Positions 25,857 to 37,619 of a stretch of 64,000 nt of DNA are shown here, one piece after another. The notes beneath the pieces were generated by a model. It worked only from the letters and a program-made list of their open reading frames with translations, had not been told where the DNA came from and made no database searches. How positions within the stretch are numbered: the first letter of the stretch is position 1; each line of letters begins with the position of its first letter. Source of the DNA: Duncaniella freteri (GTDB taxonomy: Bacteria > Bacteroidota > Bacteroidia > Bacteroidales > Muribaculaceae); assembly GCF_004766125.1 (NCBI RefSeq), contig NZ_SJSA01000001.1, positions 1,364,001-1,428,000 of the forward strand. Reading direction: 5' to 3'. A program made the translations under genes and the position numbers.

Positions 25857-26954
25857 TCAGTGCTTCAGCTCGACTTTGGTGGTGGGAGGGAGGGTGGAGT
25901 TGCGCTCGGCTACTGCGTCGATCACCTCGTGGGCGAGGTGGGCGAAGGCTGTGCCTGTCACGGTGTCGGATAGGGCTATGGGTGAGCCGTTGTCACCGCT
26001 GTCGGCGATGGAGCCTACCAGGGGTATCTGTGCGAGGAGACGCACTCCGAGGTGCTCGGCGAGGCGTATGCCACCTTCGCGACCGAAGATGTAGTAGCGT
26101 TCGTCGGGGTGGGGTGCGGGGGTGAAGTATGCCATGTTTTCGACGAGCCCGAGGATGGGGACGTTGACCTTTTCGTCACGGAACATGGAGATGCCTTTGC
26201 GTGCGTCGGCGAGCGCGACTTCCTGTGGTGTGGTGACTACGACTATGCCTGTCATTCCGAGTGTCTGGACGAGGGTGAGGTGTATGTCGCTTGTGCCTGG
26301 GGGCATGTCGATGAGGAAGTAGTCGAGTTCGCCCCAGTCGGCTTCGGCTATGAGCTGCTTGAGGGCGTTGGATGCCATTGAGCCGCGCCACATCACAGCT
26401 TTGTCTTTGTCGACGAGGAATCCTATTGAGAGGACCTTTACGCCGTAGCGTTCGATGGGGATTATCATCTGGCGTCCGTCGACTTCGTGGATGTAGAGCT
26501 GTTCATCCTCTATGCCGAACATTTTGGGGACCGAGGGGCCGAAGATGTCGGCGTCGAGGAGCCCTACTCTGTAGCCTTCGCGGGCGAGGGCTGTGGCGAG
26601 GTTGGCTGCGACGGTGGATTTGCCTACACCACCCTTGCCGGAGGATATGCCTACGATGTTCTTCACACCAGGGAGTATGGGTGCAGGGGCAGCAGGAGCC
26701 GGCTGGCGTGCTGCGGTGTGCACGGTGACTGCGACCTGGGGGGATATGTGGGTGTGTATGGCTGCTTCGGCAGCTTTTGCCACTGACTTCATGAAGGGGT
26801 CGGTGGGCTTGTCGAAGATGAGGGTGAAGCTTACGGTGTCGCCGTCGATGCGAATGTCGTCGGCAACCATTGAGTTCTCTACTATGTTTTTGCCGTTGCC
26901 TGGGTAGCGCACTGTGGCGAGTGCCTGGGTGATGAGGGTAGGGTAGAGGGTCAT
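25857..26954 (-). CDS. mrp: Iron-sulfur cluster carrier protein, Mrp/ApbC family ATPase
   Basis: The 365-residue cytosolic protein has an N-terminal MIP18/DUF59 domain (about residues 1-80), a Pro/Ala linker and a deviant Walker A GKGGVGKS at 106-113. DADIFGPSVP, FLIDMPPGTSD and VVTTPQEVAL follow. The family carries and inserts Fe-S clusters. The C-terminal CxxC seen in many homologues is absent; the matching stretch reads VENMAYFTPAPHPDERYYIFG (residues about 278-298), a form I recall in other Bacteroidetes. It is last in the pyrG-yidC-trmB-mrp run, 96 bases after trmB. Confidence 0.93.
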   Translation of the reverse strand: MTLYPTLITQALATVRYPGNGKNIVENSMVADDIRIDGDTVSFTLIFDKPTDPFMKSVAKAAEAAIHTHISPQVAVTVHTAARQPAPAAPAPILPGVKNIVGISSGKGGVGKSTVAANLATALAREGYRVGLLDADIFGPSVPKMFGIEDEQLYIHEVDGRQMIIPIERYGVKVLSIGFLVDKDKAVMWRGSMASNALKQLIAEADWGELDYFLIDMPPGTSDIHLTLVQTLGMTGIVVVTTPQEVALADARKGISMFRDEKVNVPILGLVENMAYFTPAPHPDERYYIFGREGGIRLAEHLGVRLLAQIPLVGSIADSGDNGSPIALSDTVTGTAFAHLAHEVIDAVAERNSTLPPTTKVELKH

Positions 26955-27050
26955 AGCTTAATACTTGGTCGGGGTGATGGGGATCAGTGATGGATGTGGG
27001 TCATGAGCCTTGGAGGGTGCCGCGTCCGAATGAGCGGTATGTGTCAGGCT

Positions 27051-27749
27051 CTATGTCGAGATCGGGCTCGGAGAGGGTGGCTTCGGGGGGAGGTGCCAGG
27101 ATATGTATTTGCTCGGGATCCCTCGCGAGAGCCATTGCTGCTCGTAGTAGGTGGTGATGGGGGGTACCTGTGGGGCGAGGGGGGAGTGGTAGAGGTCGTC
27201 GGTGGCGGCGATGAGCGGGAGGGAGTTGTGGCTTATCATTCCTGTGGTGTAGGCGTAGAGGAATGGCGAGTCGGTCTTGAGGTGGATTATTCCTCCCGGG
27301 GCGAGCACCTGACGGTATATCTCAAGGAAGTGGGTGCCTGTGAGACGCTTGTTGACTTTCTTCATCTGTGGATCGGGGAATGTGATCCATATCTCGGACA
27401 CTTCTCCGGGGGCGAAGAAGTGTGGGAGGAGATGGATGGAGGTGCGAAGGAAGGCGACGTTGGAGAGACCCTCGTCGCATACCTGGCGGGCTCCGGTCCA
27501 CATGCGTGCCCCTTTGATGTCGATGCCTATGAAGTTGCGGTGGGGGTAGGTGCGTCCCATGCCGACGGCGTATTCGCCTTTGCCGCATCCGAGTTCGAGG
27601 GTGATGGGAGCGGGGTTGTGGAAGACGTCCTCATTCCACCTGCCCCTGAGGGGGCAGGTGCCTGTGGCTTTGAGGTCGGCAAAGGGGTACTGGTGGACGC
27701 ATGGAAGCGTCTCCATTTCGGCGAACTTCTTGAGCTTGTTTTTTCCCAT
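27051..27749 (-). CDS. trmB: tRNA (guanine-N7-)-methyltransferase
   Basis: The 232-residue enzyme forms m7G46 in the variable loop of tRNAs with S-adenosylmethionine. The SAM motif ITLELGCGKGEYA, NFIGIDIKGARMW and the family signature ITFPDPQMKKVNKRL are present, followed by IIHLKTDSPFLYAYT. The C-terminal end (LPPKPPSPSP) is an unusual proline-rich tail. It lies 42 bases after yidC in the same run. Confidence 0.94.
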   Translation of the reverse strand: MGKNKLKKFAEMETLPCVHQYPFADLKATGTCPLRGRWNEDVFHNPAPITLELGCGKGEYAVGMGRTYPHRNFIGIDIKGARMWTGARQVCDEGLSNVAFLRTSIHLLPHFFAPGEVSEIWITFPDPQMKKVNKRLTGTHFLEIYRQVLAPGGIIHLKTDSPFLYAYTTGMISHNSLPLIAATDDLYHSPLAPQVPPITTYYEQQWLSRGIPSKYISWHLPPKPPSPSPIST

Positions 27750-27791
27750 AGGATGTCCGTGGTGGTAAGGGTTTTGGCAGAGGGCTGCTTG

Positions 27792-29882
27792 TCAGCGTCG
27801 GCGGTTGCGGCGCTGCTGCTCGCGGAGCATTGCTTCCTGCTGTTTCTGCGCTTCTTCGAGTTTTGTGGCCATCCAGCCTTTTTTCTTGGGCTTTTTGGCG
27901 TTTTCAGCCATCTTGGCTCGCATCTTCTCCTCGGATACGACCTTGCGGAAGATGAATGTCATGATGATTGTGATGAGGAGTGACAGGAGGTAGTAGTAGC
28001 TGAGGCCTGCGGCGTAGTTGTTGAAGATGAACAGGAACATCAGCGGCATGAGGTACATCATCCATTTCATTCCGGGCATACCGGAGGATGCCTGGGTCTG
28101 CATGTTGAGGTAGGTGTACACGATGTTTGTGATGGTCATGAGGAGGCAGAAGAGGCTTATGTGGTTGCCGAATGTGGATGATATGAGCGGAATGTCGGCT
28201 GTCCATGATATTATGGCGTCGGGGGCTGCGAGGTCCTTTGCCCAAAGGAATGACTCGCCGCGGAGCTCTATCGCAGAGGGGAAGAACCAGAACATCGCCA
28301 CGAGGACGGGCATCTGCAGAAGCATGGGGAGGCATCCCGACATGGGGTTGGCTCCGGCGCGAGAGTAGAGTGCCATTGATTCCTGCTGGCGTTTCATGGC
28401 GTTCTCGTTGCCGGGATATTTCTCGTTGATCGCTTTCAGCTCGGGTGCGAGCAGGCGCATCTTGGCTTGCGAGATGAGGCTCTTGTAGGTGAAGGGGTAG
28501 AGGATCACCTTTATGAAGATGGTGAGGATGAGGATTATTATACCGTAGTTGGATATGAATGATCCGAGGAAGCTGAACACCGGAATGATGATGAGGGTGC
28601 TGATCCACCGGAATATGGGCCATCCGAGGGGTATGAGGTTGGTGAGGTGCATATTCTCGTCGGGGAATATGTTCTTCTCGACATCCTTCATTATGGGGTA
28701 GGAGTTGGGGCCGAGGTACATCACGAAGGATGCGGGGTTGGCGAGGGTGGCGGAGTAGTCGAGAGTGAGGGCTATCTCCATCTTCTTGATGTAGTCGGGG
28801 TCGTGCTCAAGGATGCGGCTGCTGAGGTCGGCTGCGGCAAAGTTGGAGCGAGCCATGAGGACTGCTGAGAAGAACTGGTTCTTGCAGCTCACCCATTTGA
28901 CGCGCTGGTTGATCTCTTCGCTGTCGTCGCTCCCTTCGCTGAGGTTGTCGACATCGCCGTCGGGGAACATGTAGTATAGGGCAGAGTTGCGTTCCTCGAA
29001 TACGCGTCCGGCTTCGAGGCGTCGCATCTTCTGGTGCCAGGTGAAGTCCATTGTCGCCACCGAGGATGGGATGATCGCCTGCATGCCTGACTGTACGACA
29101 TCTATCCCCACGAGGTAGCTGTCGGGGTGGAGTGTGTAGCGTATGCCCCATGAGGCTCCGTCGCCGAGGTCGAGCATCATTGTGACTGTGGAGTCGTTCT
29201 CCACTACCGGAGTGAAGAAGAATTCGCTTGTCTCGAACCTCTGGGTGGCAGATGTGAGGGTGAACGAGTAGGAATCGGTGGCCGGGGCGAGGAGGGTTAC
29301 GGCTGTCGAGTCGTAGCTCTTGTAGTCGTTGAGCGAAGCGCGTGCTATGGCGCCGCCCTTGTTGGATATCTCAAGTGTGAGGAGGTTGTTGGCGAGGGTC
29401 ACGGTGGTGCTGTCGCCGGAGAGGTGGCGTGCGAATCCGCGGTATCTTGCGGCTGTCGCGAGCCCTTCACGGAGGTTTCTTACGGCAGCGGCTGCGACCG
29501 AGGGTTTCATTGATGCGACATCGTTGGCGAGGAGGGGTGCGACCGGTATCTGCTGTCCGTTTGCCTCGACTGTTCCGGCAACCTGTCCCTGAGCGTCGAG
29601 GGTGAGGTTTACGTTGTCGACGTGGAGGCGGGTCAGCCCGATAAGGGTGTCGGACTGTCCGAGCTCGCGTATTGTCGCTGCGATTGATGCTGTTTCGGCA
29701 GGGGTTATGGAGTCGAGAGTGAGGTCGCTGAGATCGGCTGCTTTCTGTGTAGCTTCGGCTTCCATGCGTGCGCGTTCCTGACGCTGGCGTTCAAGCTCTT
29801 CTGCTGACGGCTTGTTGAGCCACATGAAGCCAAAAATCACGAGGCCCATCAGTAGCAGGCCGGTAAGGGTGTTTTTGTCCAT
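27792..29882 (-). CDS. yidC: Membrane protein insertase YidC
   Basis: The 696-residue protein inserts and folds inner-membrane proteins with or without SecYEG. It has an N-terminal membrane anchor (about residues 5-21), a charged coiled segment, a large periplasmic beta domain (about 60-370) and the conserved five-helix core. The core includes FTYKSLISQAKMRLLAPELKAINEKY, with its charged loop (residues about 465-490), and NPMSGCLPMLLQMPVLVAMF. A basic tail rich in Lys, Gln and Arg follows (QQRRNRRR end). Start is 5 bases after the pyrG stop, a pairing common in Bacteroidetes. Confidence 0.96.
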   Translation of the reverse strand: MDKNTLTGLLLMGLVIFGFMWLNKPSAEELERQRQERARMEAEATQKAADLSDLTLDSITPAETASIAATIRELGQSDTLIGLTRLHVDNVNLTLDAQGQVAGTVEANGQQIPVAPLLANDVASMKPSVAAAAVRNLREGLATAARYRGFARHLSGDSTTVTLANNLLTLEISNKGGAIARASLNDYKSYDSTAVTLLAPATDSYSFTLTSATQRFETSEFFFTPVVENDSTVTMMLDLGDGASWGIRYTLHPDSYLVGIDVVQSGMQAIIPSSVATMDFTWHQKMRRLEAGRVFEERNSALYYMFPDGDVDNLSEGSDDSEEINQRVKWVSCKNQFFSAVLMARSNFAAADLSSRILEHDPDYIKKMEIALTLDYSATLANPASFVMYLGPNSYPIMKDVEKNIFPDENMHLTNLIPLGWPIFRWISTLIIIPVFSFLGSFISNYGIIILILTIFIKVILYPFTYKSLISQAKMRLLAPELKAINEKYPGNENAMKRQQESMALYSRAGANPMSGCLPMLLQMPVLVAMFWFFPSAIELRGESFLWAKDLAAPDAIISWTADIPLISSTFGNHISLFCLLMTITNIVYTYLNMQTQASSGMPGMKWMMYLMPLMFLFIFNNYAAGLSYYYLLSLLITIIMTFIFRKVVSEEKMRAKMAENAKKPKKKGWMATKLEEAQKQQEAMLREQQRRNRRR

Positions 29883-29887
29883 TATCG

Positions 29888-32302
<2,415 letters not shown>

Positions 32303-32312
32303 TTAGAAAGTC

Positions 32313-33254
32313 ATGAATCTGATAACTAAACAGGACACGTCGGTGCGCCGCATTGCAGCCGTCGGGATGTATGACGGTGTGCATCTGGGTCACCGTTTCC
32401 TTATGGATTATCTTGGGGCTGAGGCCCGCAGCCGCGGGCTTGTGCCTTCGGTGGTGACGTTCTCCCGCCATCCGCTGTCGCTTGTGCGCCCTCTTGAGGC
32501 TCCTGCTCTGCTCAATACTCTCGAAGAGCGTGTGAGGCTTATCGGGGAGTCGGGGGTGAGGGATGTCATACTATTGAGTTTCAGCGATTCGCTGCGGCGC
32601 ATGGGTGCCGAGGAGTTCCTGAGGACGCTCAAGAAGAGATATGCCATAGATGCCCTTGTGCTCGGCTTCAACAACCGTTTCGGGCATGACCGGCTTGAGG
32701 GTATGGAACAGTACAGGGCTATAGGCGAGCGTGTGGGGGTGGATGTGATTCCGGCTCCGGAGTATCGTGGTGATGCCGCGCCGATCAGCTCCTCGATAAT
32801 ACGCCGTTATCTCACTGACGGACGAGTGGAGGATGCGACGCGAGCTCTAGGCGCGCATTATTCGCTTGCGGGCAGAGTGGTGGAAGGGAAGAGGCTTGGG
32901 CGTGCGCTCGGGTTTCCCACTGCCAATCTCATGCCTTCCGCCCCGGAGCAGCTTGTGCCCAAGACCGGTGCCTATGCCGCTTATGTGACCACTCCTGACG
33001 GGGTGAGACGCTGCGGCGTGGTGAACATAGGGTACCGCCCTACGGTGAGCGAAGGTGACGCCGGGGGGCATGTGATCTCCATAGAGGCTCATATAATTGA
33101 TTTTGTGGGATATATCTACGATGAGGAGATAAGGGTGGAGTTTGTGAAATATCTGCGCCCGGAGAGGAGGTTCCCCAACACTGACAAGCTTGCCGCGCAG
33201 GTGAAGGATGATATCGCCGCCGCAAGGAAATGCCTCGGGAAACAAGGGGCTTGA
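32313..33254 (+). CDS. ribF: Bifunctional riboflavin kinase / FAD synthetase
   Basis: The 313-residue enzyme converts riboflavin to FMN and FMN to FAD. The N-terminal nucleotidyltransferase domain has AVGMYDGVHLGHRFLMDYL and VVTFSRHP. The C-terminal kinase domain has GRALGFPTANL and GVVNIGYRPTV. Length matches the family. No FMN riboswitch is recognisable in the 76-base upstream gap. rlmN follows after 13 bases, so the two are probably co-transcribed. Confidence 0.96.
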   Translation: MNLITKQDTSVRRIAAVGMYDGVHLGHRFLMDYLGAEARSRGLVPSVVTFSRHPLSLVRPLEAPALLNTLEERVRLIGESGVRDVILLSFSDSLRRMGAEEFLRTLKKRYAIDALVLGFNNRFGHDRLEGMEQYRAIGERVGVDVIPAPEYRGDAAPISSSIIRRYLTDGRVEDATRALGAHYSLAGRVVEGKRLGRALGFPTANLMPSAPEQLVPKTGAYAAYVTTPDGVRRCGVVNIGYRPTVSEGDAGGHVISIEAHIIDFVGYIYDEEIRVEFVKYLRPERRFPNTDKLAAQVKDDIAAARKCLGKQGA

Positions 33255-33267
33255 ATTACGATAATAG

Positions 33268-34359
33268 ATGCAAATGGATAAGGTGAATGATGCTGTGACG
33301 GGCTGTAAGCGTCCGCTTTTAGGCATGACCCTGCCGGAACTTGAGGCAGTGGTGAAGGAGGCTGGGCTTAGGCCTTTTGCCGCCAAGCAGATGGCTCGCC
33401 GGCTGTATGTGGGGCGTGCCAAGAATATCGACGAGATGACCGAATTGCCCAAGAGCGCAAGGCAGTGGCTTGCCGAGAGGTATACCATAGGCAGGTCGGC
33501 ACCGAAGCTTGAGTCGCGTTCGGCTGACGGGACGGTGAAGTACCTGTTTGCCACGCGCGGAGAGGGGGTTGACTACCTCACTCACGGCGAAGGTGGACGG
33601 GATGTCGAGGCGGTGTATATTCCGGATAAGGACAGGGCCACGCTGTGCGTGTCGTCGCAGGCAGGGTGCCGCATGGGCTGCCGTTTCTGCATGACAGGCA
33701 GGCAGGGCTATCACGGAGATCTCAGCTCGGCAGGGATCATCAACCAGATACTTTCCATCCCTGAATCGGAGAGCCTTACCAATATAGTGTTCATGGGTAT
33801 GGGGGAGCCGATGGATAATGTGGCTGAGGTGCTCAAGGCTGTAGAGGTGCTCACTGCGCCCTGGGGGCTTGCATGGAGCCCGAGGCGTATCACGGTGTCG
33901 AGCATCGGCAAGCTGGACGGGCTCAGACGGCTGCTCGACGAGACGAAGGTGCATGTCGCCATCAGCGTGCATTCGCCGTTCCCCTCGGAGCGCGAGGGGC
34001 TTATGCCTGTGGAGCGGGCTTATCCCGCCTATAAGGTGATGGAGGCTATGAAGAAGTATGATTTCGCCCATCAGCGCAGGCTGTCGGCGGAGTATATCAT
34101 GTGGAAAGGTGTGAATGACGATATGCGTCACGCCGAGGCTCTTGCCCGCTTGCTGAGGGGTGTGGACTGCCGTGTGAACCTGATACGGTTTCACGCTATA
34201 CCGGGATTTGACGGAGAGCCGTCGGACAAGGATGTGATGGAGCGTTTCCGTGACCGCCTGAACTCGCTCGGCGTAATTACTACCATACGTGCATCGCGCG
34301 GAGAGGATATCGAGGCCGCCTGCGGGATGCTGAGCGGAGAGAAGTCGGCAGAGTTGTGA
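33268..34359 (+). CDS. rlmN: 23S rRNA (adenine-2503-C2)-methyltransferase
   Basis: The 363-residue radical-SAM enzyme methylates A2503 in 23S rRNA and A37 in some tRNAs. The cluster motif C-x3-C-x2-C is at Cys134, Cys138 and Cys141 (QAGCRMGCRFCMTG). The SAM motif MGMGEPMDN and the C-terminal methyl-carrying cysteine in EAACGM (about residue 352) are present. The start gives MQMDKVN; an ATG two codons downstream could also serve. It sits between ribF and an MFS exporter gene. Confidence 0.96.
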   Translation: MQMDKVNDAVTGCKRPLLGMTLPELEAVVKEAGLRPFAAKQMARRLYVGRAKNIDEMTELPKSARQWLAERYTIGRSAPKLESRSADGTVKYLFATRGEGVDYLTHGEGGRDVEAVYIPDKDRATLCVSSQAGCRMGCRFCMTGRQGYHGDLSSAGIINQILSIPESESLTNIVFMGMGEPMDNVAEVLKAVEVLTAPWGLAWSPRRITVSSIGKLDGLRRLLDETKVHVAISVHSPFPSEREGLMPVERAYPAYKVMEAMKKYDFAHQRRLSAEYIMWKGVNDDMRHAEALARLLRGVDCRVNLIRFHAIPGFDGEPSDKDVMERFRDRLNSLGVITTIRASRGEDIEAACGMLSGEKSAEL

Positions 34360-34400
34360 CCGTGGCGGCACGGTGCCGCGTAAGAATTTCAGGAATTATT

Positions 34401-35594
34401 ATGGAAAGATTCTGGGTGCCGCTGTGCATACTGACAGTGGCAGGTTTCACATTTAATACGTCAGAACTGATCCCGATAGGGCTGCTTAGCGATATAGCGG
34501 GGTCGTTTGGCGTGAGCGAGGCTCGCGCCGGTATGCTCATCACGGTGTATGCCTGGGTGGTGGCTCTTATGTCGCTGCCTTTGATGCTGCTTTTTGCCAG
34601 GATGGAGTATCGCCGGCTCATGCTTGGAGTTGTGGGCGTGTTCGTGGTCAGCCATATAGCCACGGTGCTCTCCACAGGGTATTATTCGCTGATGGTGTCG
34701 CGCATAGGTGTGGCATTGGCCCATTCGCTGTTCTGGTCGATAGCTCCGGCTATGGCTGTCGCTGTGGCTCCGAAATCAAGGCGTGCCACGGCGTTGAGCG
34801 CGCTTGTGGCAGGCGGCGGGGTGGCTCTTGTAGCGGGTCTGCCTCTGGGGCGTGTGCTCGGTATAGTGGCGGGATGGAGAATGACGTTTGCCGCCCTCGG
34901 AGTGCTTGCCTTCCTTGTGCTTATGGGGCTGTGGCTAAAGTTTCCTACTATTGAAAAAGGTGAGGAGTCCGAGTCAAGGAGGGATATGCTCCGGGATCTT
35001 GTGAGGTGCAAGCCTCTGATAGCTATATATATAATAACAGCCATGATGGTGACCGGGCATTATACGGGCTACAGCTATGTGGAGCCGTTTTTGCTCCAGG
35101 TGGCAGCCATGCCCGCGGGTGTGGTGACAGTGACGCTGTCGCTGTTCGGCTTTGCCGGGCTTGCCGGCAGTTATATTATATCGAGGTATTACGGCCGGTA
35201 TTCGCGTGCGCTCATAACCGGTGCGTGCTTCGGGCTTCCGGCGATGATGGCTATGCTGCTTCCGGTGACGTATGCCGCGCCGTTGCTGATATCCTGTGTG
35301 TGCGTTGCCTGGGGATTGTGCATGACTGTGTACAACATAGCGTTCCAGAATGAGATTGTGACGCTGTTTCCGAGGGATTCGGCTGTGCCGATGAGCCTGT
35401 ATTCAGGCATCTTCAATCTCGGGATCGGAGCCGGAGCCTTTGTTGGCGGGGTGGTGTCGGACCATGGCATGATGTCCGATATAGGATATATAGGCGGCGG
35501 GATCGCGCTCGCGGCCGCTGTGTATTGCTATCTCAGGTATATGCCGCTGAGGAAGGGTGATTTCGGAGGAAGGGTGATTCATGCCGAAAACTGA
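34401..35594 (+). CDS. MFS transporter, DHA1/SotB-like exporter
   Basis: The 397-residue protein starts at ATG 34401; a GTG at 34356 overlapping the rlmN stop would add 15 poorly fitting residues. It shows twelve predicted membrane segments, the SELIPIGLLSDIA segment near helix 1 found in AraJ/SotB/YdhP relatives, and a loop with ARMEYRRLM between helices 2 and 3. Relatives export sugars, arabinose polymers or drugs; the substrate here is unknown. Confidence 0.88.
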   Translation: MERFWVPLCILTVAGFTFNTSELIPIGLLSDIAGSFGVSEARAGMLITVYAWVVALMSLPLMLLFARMEYRRLMLGVVGVFVVSHIATVLSTGYYSLMVSRIGVALAHSLFWSIAPAMAVAVAPKSRRATALSALVAGGGVALVAGLPLGRVLGIVAGWRMTFAALGVLAFLVLMGLWLKFPTIEKGEESESRRDMLRDLVRCKPLIAIYIITAMMVTGHYTGYSYVEPFLLQVAAMPAGVVTVTLSLFGFAGLAGSYIISRYYGRYSRALITGACFGLPAMMAMLLPVTYAAPLLISCVCVAWGLCMTVYNIAFQNEIVTLFPRDSAVPMSLYSGIFNLGIGAGAFVGGVVSDHGMMSDIGYIGGGIALAAAVYCYLRYMPLRKGDFGGRVIHAEN

Positions 35595-35635
35595 AATGCC
35601 GTGACGGAAAGGTGTGAAAGGCGGGGGCTGAAAAG

Positions 35636-35666
35636 TTGTAGATTAGAGTGGTTTTTAGTATTTTTG
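35636..35666 (+). promoter_or_regulatory. Promoter of the lptE-secG block
   Basis: TTG (35636-35638), 20 bases, then TATTTTTG (35659-35666) match the Bacteroidetes pattern. The lptE ATG follows 21 bases after the box. Confidence 0.75.
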
Positions 35667-35687
35667 CGGTAAATTCCTGTGATCTGA

Positions 35688-36209
35688 ATGAAAACACTCC
35701 GTATAATTCTCCGGCCTCTGGCTATGCTTGCATTCCTTCTCGCAGTGGCAGGATGCACGATCAGTTATAAGCTCAACGGTGCTGCCATAGACTATAATGT
35801 GTACAAGACAATCTATGTGTCGCAGTTCCCGATACGAGCTGCGCTTGTGTATCCTCCTTTGCAGCAGACCTTTGAGAATGAGCTGCTGGACTATATATCG
35901 CGCAACACCCGCCTGCGGACAGTGGATTCGGGCGGTGATCTACAGCTTGAGGGCGAGATCACGGGGTATTCGCTTTCGCCTCAGGCCGTGACTGAGAATG
36001 CATATGCGTCCAAGACCAGGCTTACCATACAGGTGAGGGTGAAGTATATCGACAATAAGCAGGAGGGCAAGGATGTGGACCAGACATTCAGTGCATATAG
36101 GGATTTCGATTCGAGCGAGATGCTTACGGATGTGCAGGATGAGCTGTGCAGCCAGATATCCAAGGAGCTGGTGGACCTGATATTCAATGCTACTCTCGGT
36201 AACTGGTAG
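35688..36209 (+). CDS. lptE: LPS-assembly lipoprotein LptE
   Basis: The 173-residue protein has a lipoprotein signal ending AVAGC (Cys23). The body matches the LptE family of Bacteroidetes: YKLNGAAIDYNVYKTIYVSQFP, residues about 27-48, then repeated beta strands and a C-terminal helix with SQISKELVDLIFN. It partners LptD to place LPS on the outer surface. It is followed after eight bases by an unknown gene and then by secG, a conserved order in the phylum. Confidence 0.85.
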   Translation: MKTLRIILRPLAMLAFLLAVAGCTISYKLNGAAIDYNVYKTIYVSQFPIRAALVYPPLQQTFENELLDYISRNTRLRTVDSGGDLQLEGEITGYSLSPQAVTENAYASKTRLTIQVRVKYIDNKQEGKDVDQTFSAYRDFDSSEMLTDVQDELCSQISKELVDLIFNATLGNW

Positions 36210-36217
36210 GCGGGATT

Positions 36218-37024
36218 ATGGATGAGCATTTGAGCCGTATATTGTCGGTGCTTTCCGATGGGAGTGTGCCGCCGGCAGCCCAGGATGTGGAGGCTGTGAC
36301 GAAGAGGTATGATTTCTTCTATCTTCCGGCTGTGCTTGCCTTGCGTCATGGAGCAGGGAGCATGGATGCAGGATTGCGGCAGAGGCTTATAGAGCAGATA
36401 GCCATGAACTGTCCGGATCTCAGGATGGGTTTCATGCTCACGGATGTCGCCTATGAGGAGTGGGCGCATTTCTATCCCGCATGCCGCGCGGAGGTGAACA
36501 CGAGTGACGCGATATCGAAGTTTCTTGAGACCTACGGCCGCTATGACCCTCGTGAGGAGGCTCTGCTCGAACGCCTGATATTCAATCCCGCGCCCGACTA
36601 TTCGTCGATGCTCGCCCGCGAGGAGGAGAGCGACCTGCCCACTGTGGCTGACGCCGCCACGGCGGATAATCCGCAGGACGCCCTGATTAATTCGTTCATA
36701 CTTAAGCATAAGGATGATGAGTCGCAGCTGCTCCCGCGGGAGCAGCCCAGGCATGGTGACGCGCATGCCGCGCGGGGCAAGGAGGAGCCTGTCGCGGCTG
36801 AGGAGCATCATGCGCCGAGCCATGCCGCGAGCCCGGCATATGATTCGTCACTTAGTGAGAGCCTTGCGAAAATCTATATCCGCCAGAAGAGATATGACAA
36901 AGCGTTTGAAATTATTCACACTCTAAGTTTGAATAATCCAAAAAAAAGTGCTTACTTTGCAGACCAATTGCGGTTTCTGAGGAAGCTTATGCTTAACCGT
37001 GAAGCGGCAAATAATAGTAAATAA
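36218..37024 (+). CDS. Unknown protein with C-terminal TPR-like segment (lptE-secG neighbour)
   Basis: The 268-residue protein has no signal peptide. An N-terminal helical region (about 1-125, with YDFFYLPAVLALRHG) is followed by an acidic and His/Ala-rich linker (about 140-215). A C-terminal tetratricopeptide-like unit follows, YIRQKRYDKAFEIIHTLSLN and KKSAYFADQLRFLRKLM. A gene of this kind occupies the lptE-secG interval in other Bacteroidales, so a link with LPS transport or secretion is plausible but unproven. Tight spacing on both sides (8 and 27 bases) supports one operon. Confidence 0.7.
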   Translation: MDEHLSRILSVLSDGSVPPAAQDVEAVTKRYDFFYLPAVLALRHGAGSMDAGLRQRLIEQIAMNCPDLRMGFMLTDVAYEEWAHFYPACRAEVNTSDAISKFLETYGRYDPREEALLERLIFNPAPDYSSMLAREEESDLPTVADAATADNPQDALINSFILKHKDDESQLLPREQPRHGDAHAARGKEEPVAAEEHHAPSHAASPAYDSSLSESLAKIYIRQKRYDKAFEIIHTLSLNNPKKSAYFADQLRFLRKLMLNREAANNSK

Positions 37025-37051
37025 TTTATACCCAACATATTAAATATAGCT

Positions 37052-37447
37052 ATGTACATTGTACTGATCATCCTGACTCTCATCTGTGCCGTGCTCCTTA
37101 TCTGTGTAGTGCTTGTGCAGAAGTCCAAGGGAGGAGGTCTCTCGTCGTCTTTTGCCGGAAGCAACCAGATCATGGGTGTCCGCCGTACCAACAGTTTTAT
37201 AGAGAAGCTCACATGGGGTCTTGCAGGCGTGATCTGCGTGCTCGCAGTTCTCTCCACATTCTGTATGCCTAAGGCGATTGTAGGCACTTCACGAGTTAAT
37301 GCTCCTGCTGCCACCGAGCAGACTGTGCCCGGCAACTTCAACACTCCCGCTCCCGTAAAAGCACCTGAGGCAGCTCCCGCCGCCGAGACAGAGGCACCTG
37401 CTGCTACAGAAACACCTGCCGCAGAAGCTCCTGCCACAGCTGAATAA
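37052..37447 (+). CDS. secG: Preprotein translocase subunit SecG
   Basis: The 131-residue protein has two membrane segments (about residues 2-20 and 55-75). The conserved loop VVLVQKSKGGGLSSSFAG lies between them, as in SecG, which supports SecYEG during export. After the second helix is a 50-residue Ala/Pro/Glu/Thr-rich tail that other phyla lack and that varies in Bacteroidetes. It is separated by 172 bases, without an obvious terminator, from the ABC exporter gene. Confidence 0.93.
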   Translation: MYIVLIILTLICAVLLICVVLVQKSKGGGLSSSFAGSNQIMGVRRTNSFIEKLTWGLAGVICVLAVLSTFCMPKAIVGTSRVNAPAATEQTVPGNFNTPAPVKAPEAAPAAETEAPAATETPAAEAPATAE

Positions 37448-37619
37448 GAGACGCTACCAAGCGGTGACAGAAACACATATAAGCCTGCACTGACGCGCTG
37501 TGCCTTTTCACGCGGGTCGGCGTGGGCTATAAGTGTATATGAATAAATGCCGCAAGAGAGGATAATTAAAACAGGAGGGAGCCGACTGCATTTGGCCCCC
37601 ACAAGCGAAATCAAGGTAT